Source: Boswellia sacra (Eukaryota > Streptophyta > Magnoliopsida > Sapindales > Burseraceae). Taken from it: 64,000 bases of DNA. The stretch spans positions 17,887 through 81,886 of the forward strand of contig SNVD02013637.1 in the NCBI GenBank assembly GCA_013180625.2, given 5' to 3'. The notes under the pieces are model-generated. The model made no database searches. It was given only the letters and a program-made list of their open reading frames with translations, and was not told where the DNA came from. A program made the position numbers and the translations under genes. This document shows, piece after piece, positions 32,501-45,533 of this stretch (positions are counted from its first letter, which is position 1; every line of letters begins with the position of its first letter).

Positions 32501-35335
32501 CGTCGCTGTCGCCAAAGCCGAGGCCACTTGTCGGCGGCGGCGGTGGCGCGCGCACCTGTCAAGCGGGTCAGCCGCGAGCGGCGGCCCGGCGCCGGTCAAG
32601 TCCGAGGTGATTATGCGGCGCCCGTTGATTTGGCCTCTGCGGCGGCGGCGGCGGCGGCGCGGACGATGAGTCAGAGAGGCGCCCCTTTGGCCACTCGAGG
32701 CGTCAGCCAGTCGGCGCATTTACGCTCCAGTGGCTCGGTCCCCGAGCGGCTCTCAGGTGGCGCCTCCGAGTCGGGCGGCGAGGCGCGTCCGCACACACGA
32801 GTGCTTCCGAGATTGGAAATCGAATTCGCGCGCTCAGCCGGGCGTCCGGGTCGCCAATTTGCAGTCGGCAGTCTGCAGTCGCGAGTTGCGAGCGGGCCGT
32901 CGCCTCAAGAGAGCGCGAGGTTCGCGTCCAAATTGATCAATTTGTCTCCTCGAGTTCGTTGGAGGCGCATGGTCGGCGCATCGTCGGGCGCTGTGTGGCT
33001 CTGGCCGACGTGATTGAATAATGACGAAGCCGCCGCTCGCAGTCGGGCCGCGACAAAACTGCAAATCAATCATCGACTGGGCCAGAAGGAGTTGGGCGCG
33101 TGTGCGACATCATTACGAGCGGCGCCCGAACTCGGCCCCAGTGCGGCCCAGTTCATTGGGGGCCGTCGCCGTCAGCGTCGCCACCGCCGCCAACAACTAC
33201 AACAACAACAACAACAACAACAACATTGCCGCCGCGAACAACAACAACAACAACGACGACGAGAACATTTGTGAGTCAGAGTTCATGCGAATTACGTGGC
33301 TCCACTTTCGAATCATCTCGACGTGGCCGCCGCTGAGCGCAAGCAATCGATTAATATTGAGTTTGCACTCCTCGAGCTCGTGCGCGCCGGCGCCACCAAA
33401 TTGGCGACCGGGCGCGCGAATTGGGTCGCGTGCATTCGCTCGCTTCGCGCGCGCACTGCCAAACGGAACGAATTTGCATTCCGGGCGCCGCGGCGCAGAG
33501 CCCACTGCGCCACGCCCACCCGGCCGGCGGGCCCACACCTGGGGCGCGGGCGTGCGCGGGCCCGAGGCGTACGTGCGCGCAGTCGGGCGCACACTGGCGC
33601 TCCTCGACCCCAAGAGAATTGGCTCGGCCGGGGCCTCACACTAGCGCCACGGCTCCAGCCACTTCCGCCCGGCCACTCCGCCGCCGGAAGATGAAAAGGT
33701 CCGCCCGCGCGCCGGGGCACTTGCTCGTGCTGGTGCCCGTCTCCTTCCTGCTCGTCTTGTGGCGCTCGTGGCGCTCGTCCAATTTCAATCTCGACCCCAT
33801 CGGCGGCCATTTTTTATGGCGCAATTGTGGGCAGCGCGCCATTGTCGCCGGCGCGACTCGGAAGTGGTCGCGCGGACCGCCCGAAAGTTTCTCGTGGCGG
33901 CGCGCGCGAGGCCAACGAGTGGACGAGACAGGAATTTCATCTCGGCCGCTCGTTAGCCTCAAACGAGACGCACAGGCCGACGCTCGTCCGTCCGGTCGGT
34001 CGGTCGGCGGACGACAACGAGCGCGAGAATTTGTCCCCCGACGTGCGCGACGAGCGCACTTTAAAGTGGACACTCGGAGTGCGCGCGGGCCAATCAGAAG
34101 TGGGCGATTGAAACAGTCGGCCGGGCGGGAGATTGAAAAAGTTGGTAATTTAATAAATCTCCACCCCTCGAGTGACAACGAGGTCGCCCTCGAGCCTCGT
34201 TGGCGCGCTCCTCCGTCCGCTCGTCGGCTCGTCCGCGGCGCCAGTCTCGCACCGGCCGCGCCCATTTGCACGCGATGACCGCATACACTGGCCGCCCCCG
34301 CCGCCCGCGCCGCCGCCCACGCGCAACACGTCCGCCGGCCGATCGGTCGAGGCGCAGTCACGCCGCTGGCCGAAAGACTCGCGTGCACCACGATCGCGCT
34401 CGCGGGGCCGACCCCATGCAGACGCGCGCGCCGATCCAATCAATCAATCAATCAATTGAGCGGATGAAATTGAGTAGCCGCGCCGACGCCCACACGCTGG
34501 CGATCCAAATCCTTCAGAGAGAGAGAGAGAGTCGACGGCGCGCGTGCGCCTCGCCTGACGCTCATCATAATGCCATTTCGGCGTCGTCGGCGCTGCTAGT
34601 CGTTGGCGGCGGCGGCGGCGGCGGCATCGCCTCGACGGTACGCGAGCGTCGGCCCCAGTCAGAGGCGGACGCGAGCCCAGACGCAAATACGAACACAAAC
34701 GCCAACACCGACGCCATCGATCACACGCCGCCGAGCACGCGCCCCATTGCTCGTGGCGCGCCGGAGGGGTCTGCATGCGGGCGCGCTGGCGGCGGCCGTT
34801 CGCCCGAATTAAAAATCATGATTGCAGACGTGCACGCGGCCAGGCCGACGATTATGCAGCGAGCGCAAATACTGCGCCGGACGCGCACGTGCGCCTCGCG
34901 CGTCGCCGTTTCGCCTCGTCGATGGGCGCGAGCGCCGCCGGAAGTGGCCGCCGACTTGGCACACAATTAACGTGCAAGTGGCGAGTTTTTTGCCAAATTA
35001 GATTACAGTGCGCGCGCGTGCAGAGCCGCTCGAGCGCCGGCCACTTCTTCGCCGCGCTAGTCCATCATTTCGCGTGGGGCGCCATTGTTGCGCAACACTC
35101 GAGCGCTCGAGTCCAAATTGGATCAGCGCCGGGCCGCTTCTCGAGACGATGTGCGCCCGTTTGCCGCCCCCGCGCGCCCACGTTAGCAGCCATTTGGGGC
35201 TGGCGTGGGCGTGGGCGTGGGCGCGAGGCGGCCGCCCGGTGGCCAATCGAGCGCGCGGCTCGCCTCAAATTAGATTAGACGATCGACAGCGCAGCGAGTG
35301 CGAGCGAGGCGCCCGGCGCACTGCTCGAGTCCTCA

Positions 35336-35367
<32 letters not shown>

Positions 35368-38300
35368 TGATGAATCGCGAGCGCGCGAGTATTTGCATTC
35401 GCGAGCGAGCGCAGTGTCAGGACAAACTGACGCACCTGTCGTGCGTCGTCGACGGAGGCGCGCACCAGTTTGCGTGTCTTGAGCGCGCGCCGCCCGGGCA
35501 ATCCAATATTGATTCTGGGCGGCCGTGCGGCGAGATCCATTAGTTTGATTGCACGGGCGACTTGCAGGCGCACGTCGCCGTCGTCGCCGTCGTCGCGAGG
35601 TCGAGGCTGGTCCGGAAATCGGGGGTGCCCTCGACTTGGCAACTGATTGGAAGTGACAATCTCGTTGCTGATATGCATGCCATTGGCGGGACATCTCGGC
35701 CATGCGGGCCCAGCTCCTTGCGCGCACGCACGTCAATCTGGCCAACTGGGCGGCCGCCGAGCGCTTCTAATTGTCGTCGCCGTCGTCGTGGTCGCGCCCT
35801 CGACGACGACGACGAGCGTGACGAGCAACTCGGCGAACACACATTTCATTTCCGGCGCGAAGGCCGCCGCGCCCGGCCGGCGAGAACAAATTAAAAGTCG
35901 CCACTTTTTCCTCAACTCAACTCTGATTGGATTCCGGGCCCAAATCGCACGCTCGCCCAAATCTGTGTCCTTGCCCGCGAGCGCCCGCCCGCACGCCCGA
36001 GACCTGGGCGCCCGCGCTGACCGGCCGCCCGCATGCACGACTGCGCGCCGCCAACGCTCCGCCGGCTCCAAATTAGCTTTTGGGCCGCGCAACCGCCACT
36101 TCCGGCCGCGCGTATGTCGGCGCCGGGGACATGCGGACACACAAAGTTGCCGCTGCTAAGCAACTCGCGACCGAGCGCGGACTTTTCGCGCTGCTCGGCG
36201 CCAGTTTAATTTTGCGACCCCGGCGCCCAAAATTCCGTCGCTATTGCGTAAGCCACGCCGAGCTCTCACACTCGGCCAGCCAAATTGCGAGCGGCCCTGA
36301 TTGAGCCTCAGCCAGATCCTGGGCTTTGGCTTTGGCTCTGGTGCGCGCCAAAGCGGAAGGCAGAGATTTCAATGGGGGCCGCTCTCAGGTGGGCGGCGCT
36401 CCAGAGCGCCCCTATGGCGGGCACGCCTCCAGCGGCCGTTTGCGCAGGTTAATTGATGCCCGCTCATTAGAGGGCCGCTGGTGCGCGTCACTTCGGGTCC
36501 GTCAGGCCACTGATGGCTTTGGTCGGCGGCGCCAGCGAGCCCGTTAATTGGAGGTGCCATCGAGGCCGTCGAGAGCTCACCTGTGCGGCACTGTCCAGAT
36601 CGGCCGATCGCGCGCCCTCGCCGGGTCGCGTTTGTCATTTTTCAGTTTGCCTCGTCGCGGGGGCGTCTTGTGCTCGGCGCGCCGGCACTCAGTCCCAAGA
36701 GAGCGCCGCCAGTGAGTGGCGCCCAACTCTTGGGTCATTAGTCATCCGCCCGCCGGGCCAACTGGATGGCCAGGTGGACAGGTGAAGGCGCGACTGCGGC
36801 TCGAGGCCGTCGGGTGAAAGGCGCTCGCAATAAAGAGTACCGACAGCGGGCGGAACTCGCGCGCTTTAGCTTGAGCTAATGGCTCGGGCCGGGGTCGCTT
36901 GGCTTTGGCGAGGCCAGAAATATGGCCGCACCGTCGCGACTCGAGCGACTCGAGTCGGGCCGCGTCACTGGGGCGCCGATGGGCGAGCACACGAGTCGCG
37001 CGGACGATCGCGCTCTGGCTCGGCGCGACGAAGATGGATGAGCGGCGCGCGATAATCATTCGCTGGCGCAATTGTTCTGGGCGCCGACCGTTTGTTTGTT
37101 TCTTTGCTCGTGGCCGCCGCCGCCGCTCGTCGCCAAGAACAGGTAGGTCGCCCGGGCGAATGCGTCGCGCGCCCCCGCCCGCGTGCCCGCATGCTGCCGG
37201 GAGCGTAATTGGGGCCGACGGCGACGTCGGCGGGGGCGGCGCGGAGCTCGAGGCGCCCCAGTGGCCGATATCATTAGGGCTCCGTGAAACAAAACACGCG
37301 ATTGAAGCGCGCGCGTGTCAATAACGATCACTTGGCGCCAGTGACGACGACGACGACGACGACGACGACCGAACGACGACGACGATCGGGTGCATCAACT
37401 CCGATCGGCGCGAGGCGCGATTGGCTCCTGGCGACGACGAGCCGAAACTGAAAACGGCACGCGCCCAGACTAATTTGCGGGCCGCGCGCGTGCCTCACGC
37501 GACCCAGGCCGCCTGTTCGGGCTCGTCGGCGAGCGTGGCGTCTCGTCGGTTGTCACCTGTCGCCACGGACCCGTATCATGACTGCGGCTCACCTGCGCGC
37601 GCGCAGCGCACAGTCTGTGTGCGCTCGGAGTGGCGCGGGGACGCGTGTCGAGTCGCGCCCAGTGACAGGCGGCCCACGCGACAGCTCGCCCTCTTGTGTG
37701 TGCCCCTATGTCGAGGCTGGAAATCTTGATCGGCCGCTGTCAGAGACACGCGCGCTGGGCCCGCGACTCGCGCATTCATCGCTGCGGCGCACTTCCGGCG
37801 GCGGCGACGGCGCCTCAAAAGTGCGTCAGCGCGCTGGCTCGCGAGCCGCACGGGACTGATGGAGGCGCGCGGGCGGCCGGCACAATTAGATCCGAATCTC
37901 TGCGCTCTCGTGCGCGCTAATGATTTGGGCCGCGTCGCTCGCTCGCTCGCTCGCTGGCTCGCACGGCCGCGGGGACTCGGCCGAGCGCGCGGCTTATCTC
38001 GCGCCTCCATCGACTCGGGCCGACTTTGGGCGGCGCTCGATAACAAGTAGCGAGATTAGCGCTTGGCCGTGCGCCGACCAGCCGAGCGGCCAGCCAGCGA
38101 GCCAGCGAGTCAGCGAGCCAGCCAGCCAGCCAGAAGAGTTGCGCGAGTCGGGGCGCCCCGAGAGCCGAGGCGAGTGGAGCGCCGGTTGACGCGGCCGCCA
38201 ATTGATACATTGAGTGTCAGTGGATTCGGAGCGTCCGCGCGCGATCGTGAATATCTGGCCGCCGCCGCCGCCGCCGCCGCCCAGGTCGCCGAGGCCGTGA

Positions 38301-41300
38301 TTGTGGCGGCGGCGACGGCGGGCGGCGGCGCCCCTTTATCTGAGCCGATCGATCGCCCGCAGCGATCAAAATGCACTCGGCCGCCCATTCATTGCGCAAT
38401 CGGCTGGGCGCCCGCACGCCCAAGATCGGATTGCATTTGGCGAAATTAGAATCTCGGCGCCGAGTCGCGCCGGCCACGCGGGCTTATGGCGCCGACTTTG
38501 GCGGCCGCGGACGTGCCGGCGCGCGGGCGCAAGCGCGTAATGGATGAGCCGCGAGCCGTTGGCGCACAATGCGCGCGCCATTGGCGACGCGGGCGCAATT
38601 AATCAACGAGCGGGCGGGCGGGCGCGCGTCGGCGGCGGCGGCGGCGGCGGCCGAGTCTCAGCGAGCGCCGGCCCAGCGCCGCCAGTGCGATGGCTCACCT
38701 GTGGTGCGACTCTCGGCTGGCTTCGATTTCGGCGGGCGCCGCCTCCAGTTTCGCCTCGAGACGATCGGCGAGCGGCTCATCTGCGACTTCTCGCCCACAC
38801 GCCACAAGTGCGCGCGCGCTCGCCGCCGCCGCCGCCGCTGGCCAAATGGCCGATTGTTCGAGTCGCGATGATGAATCGGCTCGGCGGCGCGTTAATTGTT
38901 CGCCGCGTGGGCTCGGCCGCGGCCTGGCTATTCATCGACTCGGCGCGGCGGCTTCAAAATCGAGCCGCGCGCCGGCTGCCAATGAGCTCGGCGGCGGCCG
39001 AGTCGAGCGGGCGGCCGGGCGACAAAGTAATGGCGTCGGGCCAACTGCTGGCGACTCCCCGGCGGCGGCGGCGGCGGCGGCGCGCAAACTCGCGCCCCCA
39101 ACGAGCGCCGCCCGTCAGCCTCGGCCGCTGAAACAATGATGATGAATCGACTGGGGCGGCCTTCTGTCGTGCGCACGGCCGCCACGGCCGGAAGTGCGGC
39201 CTCGTGCAACCCTTTGGGCGTTTTTTGGCGCCCTTTTCGGCGGCGCGCCTTTGTTGTGTGTGTGTGTGTGCGGGTGAGGGGGGGGGGCACGCGAGCGCGC
39301 TCAATGTCTTGTGGGGTCGCGCGGCGTGACAAAGCGGCGGCGCAATGACAAAGAGAGAGAGAGAGACGGGGCGCCCGCCGTGTGGCTGCCGCCACCTGCG
39401 AGCATTTGATTCGGAGGCTCCCGCCAGACGGTCGAGAGCCGCCGTTTCGAAGGCGCCGTGTCGAGATTAGGTGGAGCAGATTATTCGGAGGCGCCGCCCC
39501 TCGACTGCTCGAAACTTTTGAGGATTTCGCGGGTGCGCTCGACGGGGGCTCGGCGGCCAGAAGCAATAATCACGCGCCGCCGCTTGACCGCAGCGCCGCC
39601 CGCGGACACACTCGAGAGGCTCGGGCCGCACTTGCCCACATCATCGCTCATCTGGCGCGCGGCTAAATTATAATGTCGGCCGGCCAGCTAGTGCGTGAGC
39701 GTCGCGCAAGAGTGGCGGCCGTGTTTGTTGCGCAAGAGGGCCGCTTGTGTTTATTCAGACGAGCACGACGATGACGACGACCACGACGACGACGACCACG
39801 ACGACGACGACGATGACGACGACGACGACGTGCACGCGACTCGCGCCGCCACATTGCGAGTGTATTGGCGGAGGTCTCGGTGTGGCTTCGACGCGGCGGC
39901 GACCAGGCCGGCGAGCTCTTTCTCTCTCGTTCGCTCTCTATCTGGCGCTCGATTTGAATTTAAAGCGACCAAGACGAGGCGGCGAACGAGATCGGCGGCC
40001 GCGGCTTTGACGCGCGACTGTCAACGCGCGCCCGTCGCGCCGGCCGAGGCAATAAACTCGCCGCCGGCCTTCCAGTTCGAGTCGGCCGCTCGCTTGCCAG
40101 TCGTTCAGTCACTTAGTTGGCGCTCAGCATAGTGATGATGGCGACACGCGGCCGGCACGCGAATGCAAATGTTTTCGCCGCCGTCGAGCGCATTAGTCGT
40201 CGTCGTCGTCGACATTTGGCTTGCAAAGGCCGCCGACGACGAGGACGACGCGAGCGCGCACAAAAAGTTGGCACGCCGAGCGCTCGATTGATAGTTTACG
40301 AGCGAGCTGACCGCGCCTGTGGAGCGCCCGACGCGCGATCCGCTCGGCTTCGAGGCGCACGGGCGCGCCATTAGCGCCGCTCGCCGCTCGCCGCTCGCAT
40401 TCGGTGGCGCCGCTCGTGTCAACATGTCCGAGTGGCGCGCGCCCGCCCACGCACGGCCGCGCCAGCGCCGCCGCCGCCCGCCGGCCAGGTGAGCACTGGC
40501 TGGCGGCCATTGTGCGCGGCGCCGGGCGCCCGCCGCTCGCGAGTGAGCGCCAACAAGTGCGAGCGAGTGCGCGCGAGCGCGAACAAGATTAATGGCGCTC
40601 GCGACCGGACACTTACGACCACAACAATGCGCCGGCCCGATGCAAATTAGCGCATCGCGAAAAACTCTCGCCTCCGCTCGCTCGCTCGCCGGGCGCCATG
40701 AATGATCGGGGGCGTGGCGCGTCCGGTTTAGCGTGGCGCTCACCTGGCGCCGAGTGGGCGCGTTCTCACGGACGCGCTCGAGTGAGCGCGGCGATAAACA
40801 AACAGTCGCGCGAGAGGCGAGCAGGCGACTGGCCGCCCGGCGCCAGACAACAATTAAGCTGCTCGAGAGGCCCTCGACGAGCGCGCGTCCAAGACGTTTG
40901 AGACGAACACATTAGCGCGCGGTGGCCGAGTTGCGTGGCCGAGCTGTGCGCGCACACACAACAGGTGAGCCGGTCAGCGGGGCGCAGTTTCTCGCTCGAG
41001 CTCGCAGGTGTGGGTGTTGGCGGGCTTGTTTTTTGCAGCCCCACACTGTCGAGGTCGGTGTCTCTGGAGTTGCGCTCCAAGGCCGCGCGCAGTAATCCGG
41101 CTCCAAATGAGTGCCACTCTGGGACACGGTGCCGAGGCAGCATCGATTTATCAAAAAGGCGCCGGTGATTTACTGGCTCGTGCCAGACAGAGAGACGGGT
41201 CGCGAATTCAAATTAGCGACGGCGCTTAAAATTAAAATCATCTCCCCCGCCGCCGTCGCCGTCGCCGCCGCGACTGGCCTTTAATCTGCTCGTCAGCCTA

Positions 41301-41567
41301 ATGACCAACGACGCGCTTGTGTTCGAGTATTAATTGAGTTCTCCGTGCGAGAGTCGCGCGCACTCGAGGGCACATTTGTCGCGCGCGATCGCGAGCCGGC
41401 CGGCCGGCACGATCATTAATCAAGCAGCGGCGCGCCGCTGAGCTCGCGCGACCAGCGCGCCCACGACCCAATCGAACGGACATATGCACACAGACGCGGC
41501 ACTCACCTAAATTGTGGAGCACTTGCACGAGCTGGAGGCTCAGCAGAAGCGCGAGCGCCGTCCTCAT
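29503..41567 (-). CDS. Two-Ig-domain cell-surface receptor with giant first intron (five exons)
   Basis: Exons 41567-41507, 31943-31371, 30884-30816, 30688-29867 and 29684-29503 all join in phase (intron phase 1 throughout) to give 568 residues. Exon 1 encodes a signal peptide (MRTALALLLSLQLVQVLHNL). Ig1 starts at LNVPDLLVI; its first Cys is in ITFECLVSY, then VKWHHDERMEPIYQWIPE, and its second Cys is supplied by exon 3 in GKYTCSAISS. Ig2 runs from LKLVCDIDQVFPVPEVSIY to IYFECLIALTNLEL. Both domains have low-complexity insertions, including polyglutamine inside Ig2. The last exon ends with a hydrophobic stretch (LVSCQLAALLVALA) then RRRLHWHLAT, either a weak membrane anchor or a GPI signal. 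The WIPE motif and RPTxELxGxYTC spacing resemble an arthropod beat/CD80-like adhesion family; the exact family is inferred. The final exon is the least certain. Confidence 0.75.
33191..33262. repeat. (CAA)n-rich microsatellite in the giant intron
   Basis: Two CAA runs separated by CATTGCCGCCGCGAA. Although it could encode Gln or Asn runs, it lies in an intron and no flanking domain supports a coding exon. Confidence 0.75.
35336..35370. repeat. (GAC)n microsatellite
   Basis: An uninterrupted CGA/GAC trinucleotide run. Sister runs lie at 37343-37369, about 39766-39830, 60015-60049 and 62156-62184, so this repeat is typical of the GC-rich blocks. Confidence 0.8.
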
Positions 41568-44500
41568 CTTGCGAGCGCCACTCTGGCCCTGGATGTGATT
41601 GTTCTTCCCTCTGCTCTTGCGCTTGCGCTTGCTCTTGCTCGTCTTCGAGATCACAGAATTCGTCGTTCTCGCCGTCGACCTCATTGGCTTCGGCGCTCCA
41701 CTGCCACGGCCGCACGTCCAGCGCGCGCTCACGTCCACCTGGTCGAGGTGGTCGCTCGACGACATCGGTGGCGCCACTCGATTTGCTCGCCTCCTGCGCA
41801 GCTCGCGCGCCACTCGGTCTCACCTGGCGCGCTCGGCCTGGCCAGTGGCCGCACACATCAATTGGCTGCCGAACGGCGCGCCGCCCACGAGCTAATTGAG
41901 TCGTCGCGCGAATGTAAATCAGCTCGGCTGGCTTGCAATCTTGACGCTGTCGATGAGCTCGATCGGCGTGCGCGCGGGCCGACTTTTAATCGCGGGCTCG
42001 CGCTTGACAGCTGCAGCCGCGGCCGAACGCACACAGAGCGAGCGAGCGAGCGAGCGAGCGGGCGATGCTTTCACACGGAGAACACACACTGACACAAGCT
42101 GCTCGCAAACAACCACCCACACTGGACGACAAAACGTATTGACCTCCGCGCGCGTCGAGTTGCCAGTGATAAATGATGGCCGCCCCGGCTCGCGCGCCGC
42201 CAGGCGCCGGCGGCGGACGAGTTGCGCAACGCGTCCGTGCGACGCGCGCATGCGCCCACTCGCGGCGCCCCGAACGCCATCTGGCGGCTCGCCATGAGCG
42301 CGCCGGAAGCGCGCCGACGTCGCCGAGCCGAGAGCTCACGGGCGGCATTTCCACCAGTGGCAACACTTCCGATTGCGCTCTCGCAGATACCTGGCGGCGC
42401 TCTGGCCAATATTGACCCGCATCATCGGGCGGCCGCTCGTCTTCCGGTCAAGTGAATCGCGTCGGGCGGCGAGCAAACAGAGGGCCGGGCAAACAGATGG
42501 GCGCCGAGCTCGGGCGGCGCTCTTTTTGGTGGCGGCCAACAAATCAGTGCCGATTTGTTTGTTTGTCGGCGCGCCGACTCGCTAAAACAACACACACAGT
42601 CGCTCACTCGCACTGGGCCCGCCCACTCGGGCCCTCTGATTGGCCCAGGCCCAGGCCGGAAGTGCCTCGGGGCGCGTGTGCGCACGTCAATCATGCGCTC
42701 GCCGGCGCGCACGGCGGCGCACAAAACGCATTAGATTTGCGAGTTTATTTCAATAATGTCCGCGCGCGCGAGAGATTCGAGCGGCCCACTGGCCAGCCGC
42801 CGGTCGAGCGGCCGACTGAGTCCGACTCTCGCCCACTCGCCGACTTTACAGCGCCCGCGCTCGCGTCAGTTGCGCAACTGGCGCGTGTCAATCAGCGCGC
42901 GCACGCGTCCGCTGGGACACGTCGACGTGTCTGGCGCGCGCCGCCGACTCACAAGCGGCACGAGCGGCGGCGACGACGACGGCGACGGCGGCCGATGGGC
43001 GCGAACGCGTCACGAGCGGCCGCTGAGAATGGCCGCCGCGGATTGTGACGATCTGCTGGGCGACGATTTGCGACTCGCCGTCTGTGCGCCTAACAAGCGG
43101 GCGCCCGCTGGGCACCGGCGGACTCACGCGAGCGCGCCGCTGCCGCTCATTAGTTTCATTATATCTGAGTCGACTTTATTGCGGCCTCGGATTGTTTCAA
43201 TCGCCGCCCTCGCGCTCCTCCTGCTCCTTCTCGTGCTCGTGATCGTCGTCGTCGTCCTCGTCGTCGTCGATTCAGTGACTCACTCGACGGCACTGGCGCC
43301 CCAACTCCGTCGTCTTCAATCGCGTGCCGCCCACTTGTTTCCATGGCACCGCCGGAAGCGACGTCGATCCGGGCGGGCGGCGCACGAGTTGCGTCTGCAA
43401 CTGTGCGGGGGCGGCCGGCCGCTGGGAGGCGCAGAAGTGGAGAAAAAATCAATCGCCAATCAATGGGAGTCTCGCTCGAGGGGCCACTTGTGTGTGTGTG
43501 TCAGTGAGCGCGCGCGGCGCTCTCGTCAATCAGATTCCAGCCAGTCGACGTGAGTCGCGCGCCCGCCGTCGCCGCTGTGCCGGTCGCTTGATTAGCCGCG
43601 CGCTTAATGAAGTTGGCCGCAACTGAGCGCTGAGTTATGCTAATACCCGCTAATGGGCGGCCATAAATTTAATGAAATGCCGTCAGCATCGAGATCGACA
43701 CACACACACACACAAAGACAAACAAAGACACACTCGGACGGACTCGCTTTTGGTGCCGATGCCGTGGCGGCCCGACGCAGACACGCATATGAGAGTACAA
43801 AACAACGGCCACAACGTTTTATTCACGCCACTGCCGCGCGCGCGCGACACAGAGCTTGACAATTCCCAGCTGATCGATAACGAGACGACACACGAAAGAG
43901 GTCGCCAGCCCACTGGTTGCCGGTCCACGAATGCACAATTCCTCTCGGACTCTCGACGTACTCGACCTCTCGAGCTCGCGACAGCCTCGCCCCCGTCAAT
44001 GTTCCCTCGACGCCTCTTCTCCTCTCTCGCTCTCTCTCTCTCTCTCACTCTCTCTCTCACTCTCTAGCGACTTCCATCCACTTCGGAGCTCCGATCGAAC
44101 GGCGAGTTCCGAGCATGCTGGCCGCCGAGTCAAAGCCCTGTTGTGCGCAATATTCAGCCCGGCCGGCGCAAACAAAAGACATGCGGGCGAGCCATGTTAA
44201 TGAGTGCGAAGGCGAGCGCGTGGGCGGAAGCGGAAGTGGAAGCGGGCGAACTGGCGACACGTAAGGCAGCGCGCGTGCCTCTGAAGTGGTCCCCGCCAGT
44301 GGGGCAGGGATATTGTCAAAAATCGAACGGCGGACGACTTGGGCGTCACCAGATCGAATCGATTGTTTCCAATTCTCTGCCTCGCTCTCTCTCTCTCTCT
44401 GTAATGCGCGCGTCGTGCTCTACTCAGTCGGCCGCTCTCAGGGCGCCGGCACGACTGCTTCTGTGTGCTCGGATCCGATTTAAACCACTCGCGTGATTCG

Positions 44501-45533
44501 CACATAAATTACCCACACTAACGAGAGCGCCAACTGAAGCCGGGCCAGAAAACTCAATCCAAGACACATGCACACCAGTCAGGCGCGAGCACACGCGCCC
44601 GCGCCCGTGCTGACCAGCGCGAAGCGCTATAAATTTCTGAACAATTTCCTCCACACTCGAGCGGCCAGCGGTTGCGCGAGCAAACAAACAATGCCAGATT
44701 GCGCAACCGTTTCCGGCCTCAAGCTGGCGCGCACGCCCGCGCGTGCGCACGCGTAAAGTGAATTAAAATCACAAGTGACCGGTGGCTTTGTTTGGGCGGC
44801 CAGACTCTGGCCACTTCCAGGCAAGCGCGACGTGGGGGCGCGAGGCTGTAAATTTGCGTCAAGTAGTTGAGAGGCCAACAGGCTGACGCTAAGCCGGGAT
44901 GCCGCCTGCCTCACACAGCCCAGTCGCACTCTTTGTGTGCGTCCTCCCTGTGTGCTTGTGTGACATCCCAGAAAGCAATTAAAGTTAAGTGTGTTTAAAA
45001 TTTCAACCCAGCGCGCGCCAACCGGTCGCGCCAAGGTGTGGATCTGGCAGACGCCGGCCGTTTGTCGGCGAGCCAGAGGCCATAAAGTCCCATAAATAAC
45101 GTGCACGTTCTCTAGAACTCATGGCGCGGGCGCCTTTCTGACGAGAAGGCGACGATATGGCGCAACACGCGGCCTCTCTACCGTCCATTCATTTCTTTAT
45201 TCCAACCAATTGCGTCGGCTTAATGACACACACACGCGCAGCACAATAAAGATCAAAGCCCGCGCAATCCAGTCGCGCTCTCTCATGTCCAATTTTATGG
45301 CCCGCGATGCTTCCGCCGGCGTTTCACAAGATAAAGTCTCATGACGACGCGCTAGGCGACAGCTCGAACGAACGCGCGTCGGCGCCATCGAGTTGGGCCG
45401 GCCATGGCAGTTTCGAGCAAACAGCGCAGGATCGCCCCTATGTCCAGATGGCCACCAATCCCTCTGATAAATTTTATGGCGCTTCAACTCATGGTCTCGG
45501 GCACCCTCATTATAAAGACTCACGCGCTGGAGG
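41568..45533. other. GC-rich DNA upstream of the Ig-receptor gene
   Basis: 4 kb with the Ig-receptor promoter and 5'UTR at its left end and the CECR2-like 3'UTR at its right end. It has a GAGC run at 42036-42060, a CA run at about 43700 and CT runs at 44022-44064 and 44388-44400. Minus-strand AATAAA at 45201-45196 may end the CECR2-like transcript. GC content falls gradually from about 44.5 kb. No supported gene. Confidence 0.45.

Larger units (their letters stand above)
31944..41506 (-). other. 9.6-kb GC- and CpG-rich first intron of the Ig-receptor gene
   Basis: The intron is bounded by donor GTGAGT at 41506-41501 and an acceptor ending CACACAG at 31944. It is dense in CpG and GCC/GCG strings, with simple repeats such as (CAA)n at 33191-33262 and (GAC)n at 35336-35370, 37343-37369 and about 39766-39830. 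Several short AATTA-type cores and CCGGAAGTG sites recur (see findings). Numerous long open frames on both strands overlap without any domain and are compositional. A regulatory role is inferred. Confidence 0.6.

Noticed and set aside
33421..34439. Long overlapping open frames on both strands (33421-34278 +, 33636-34439 -)
   Set aside because: They overlap each other, lie in GC-rich intron DNA where stop codons are rare, and are Arg/Ala/Pro-rich without any domain.
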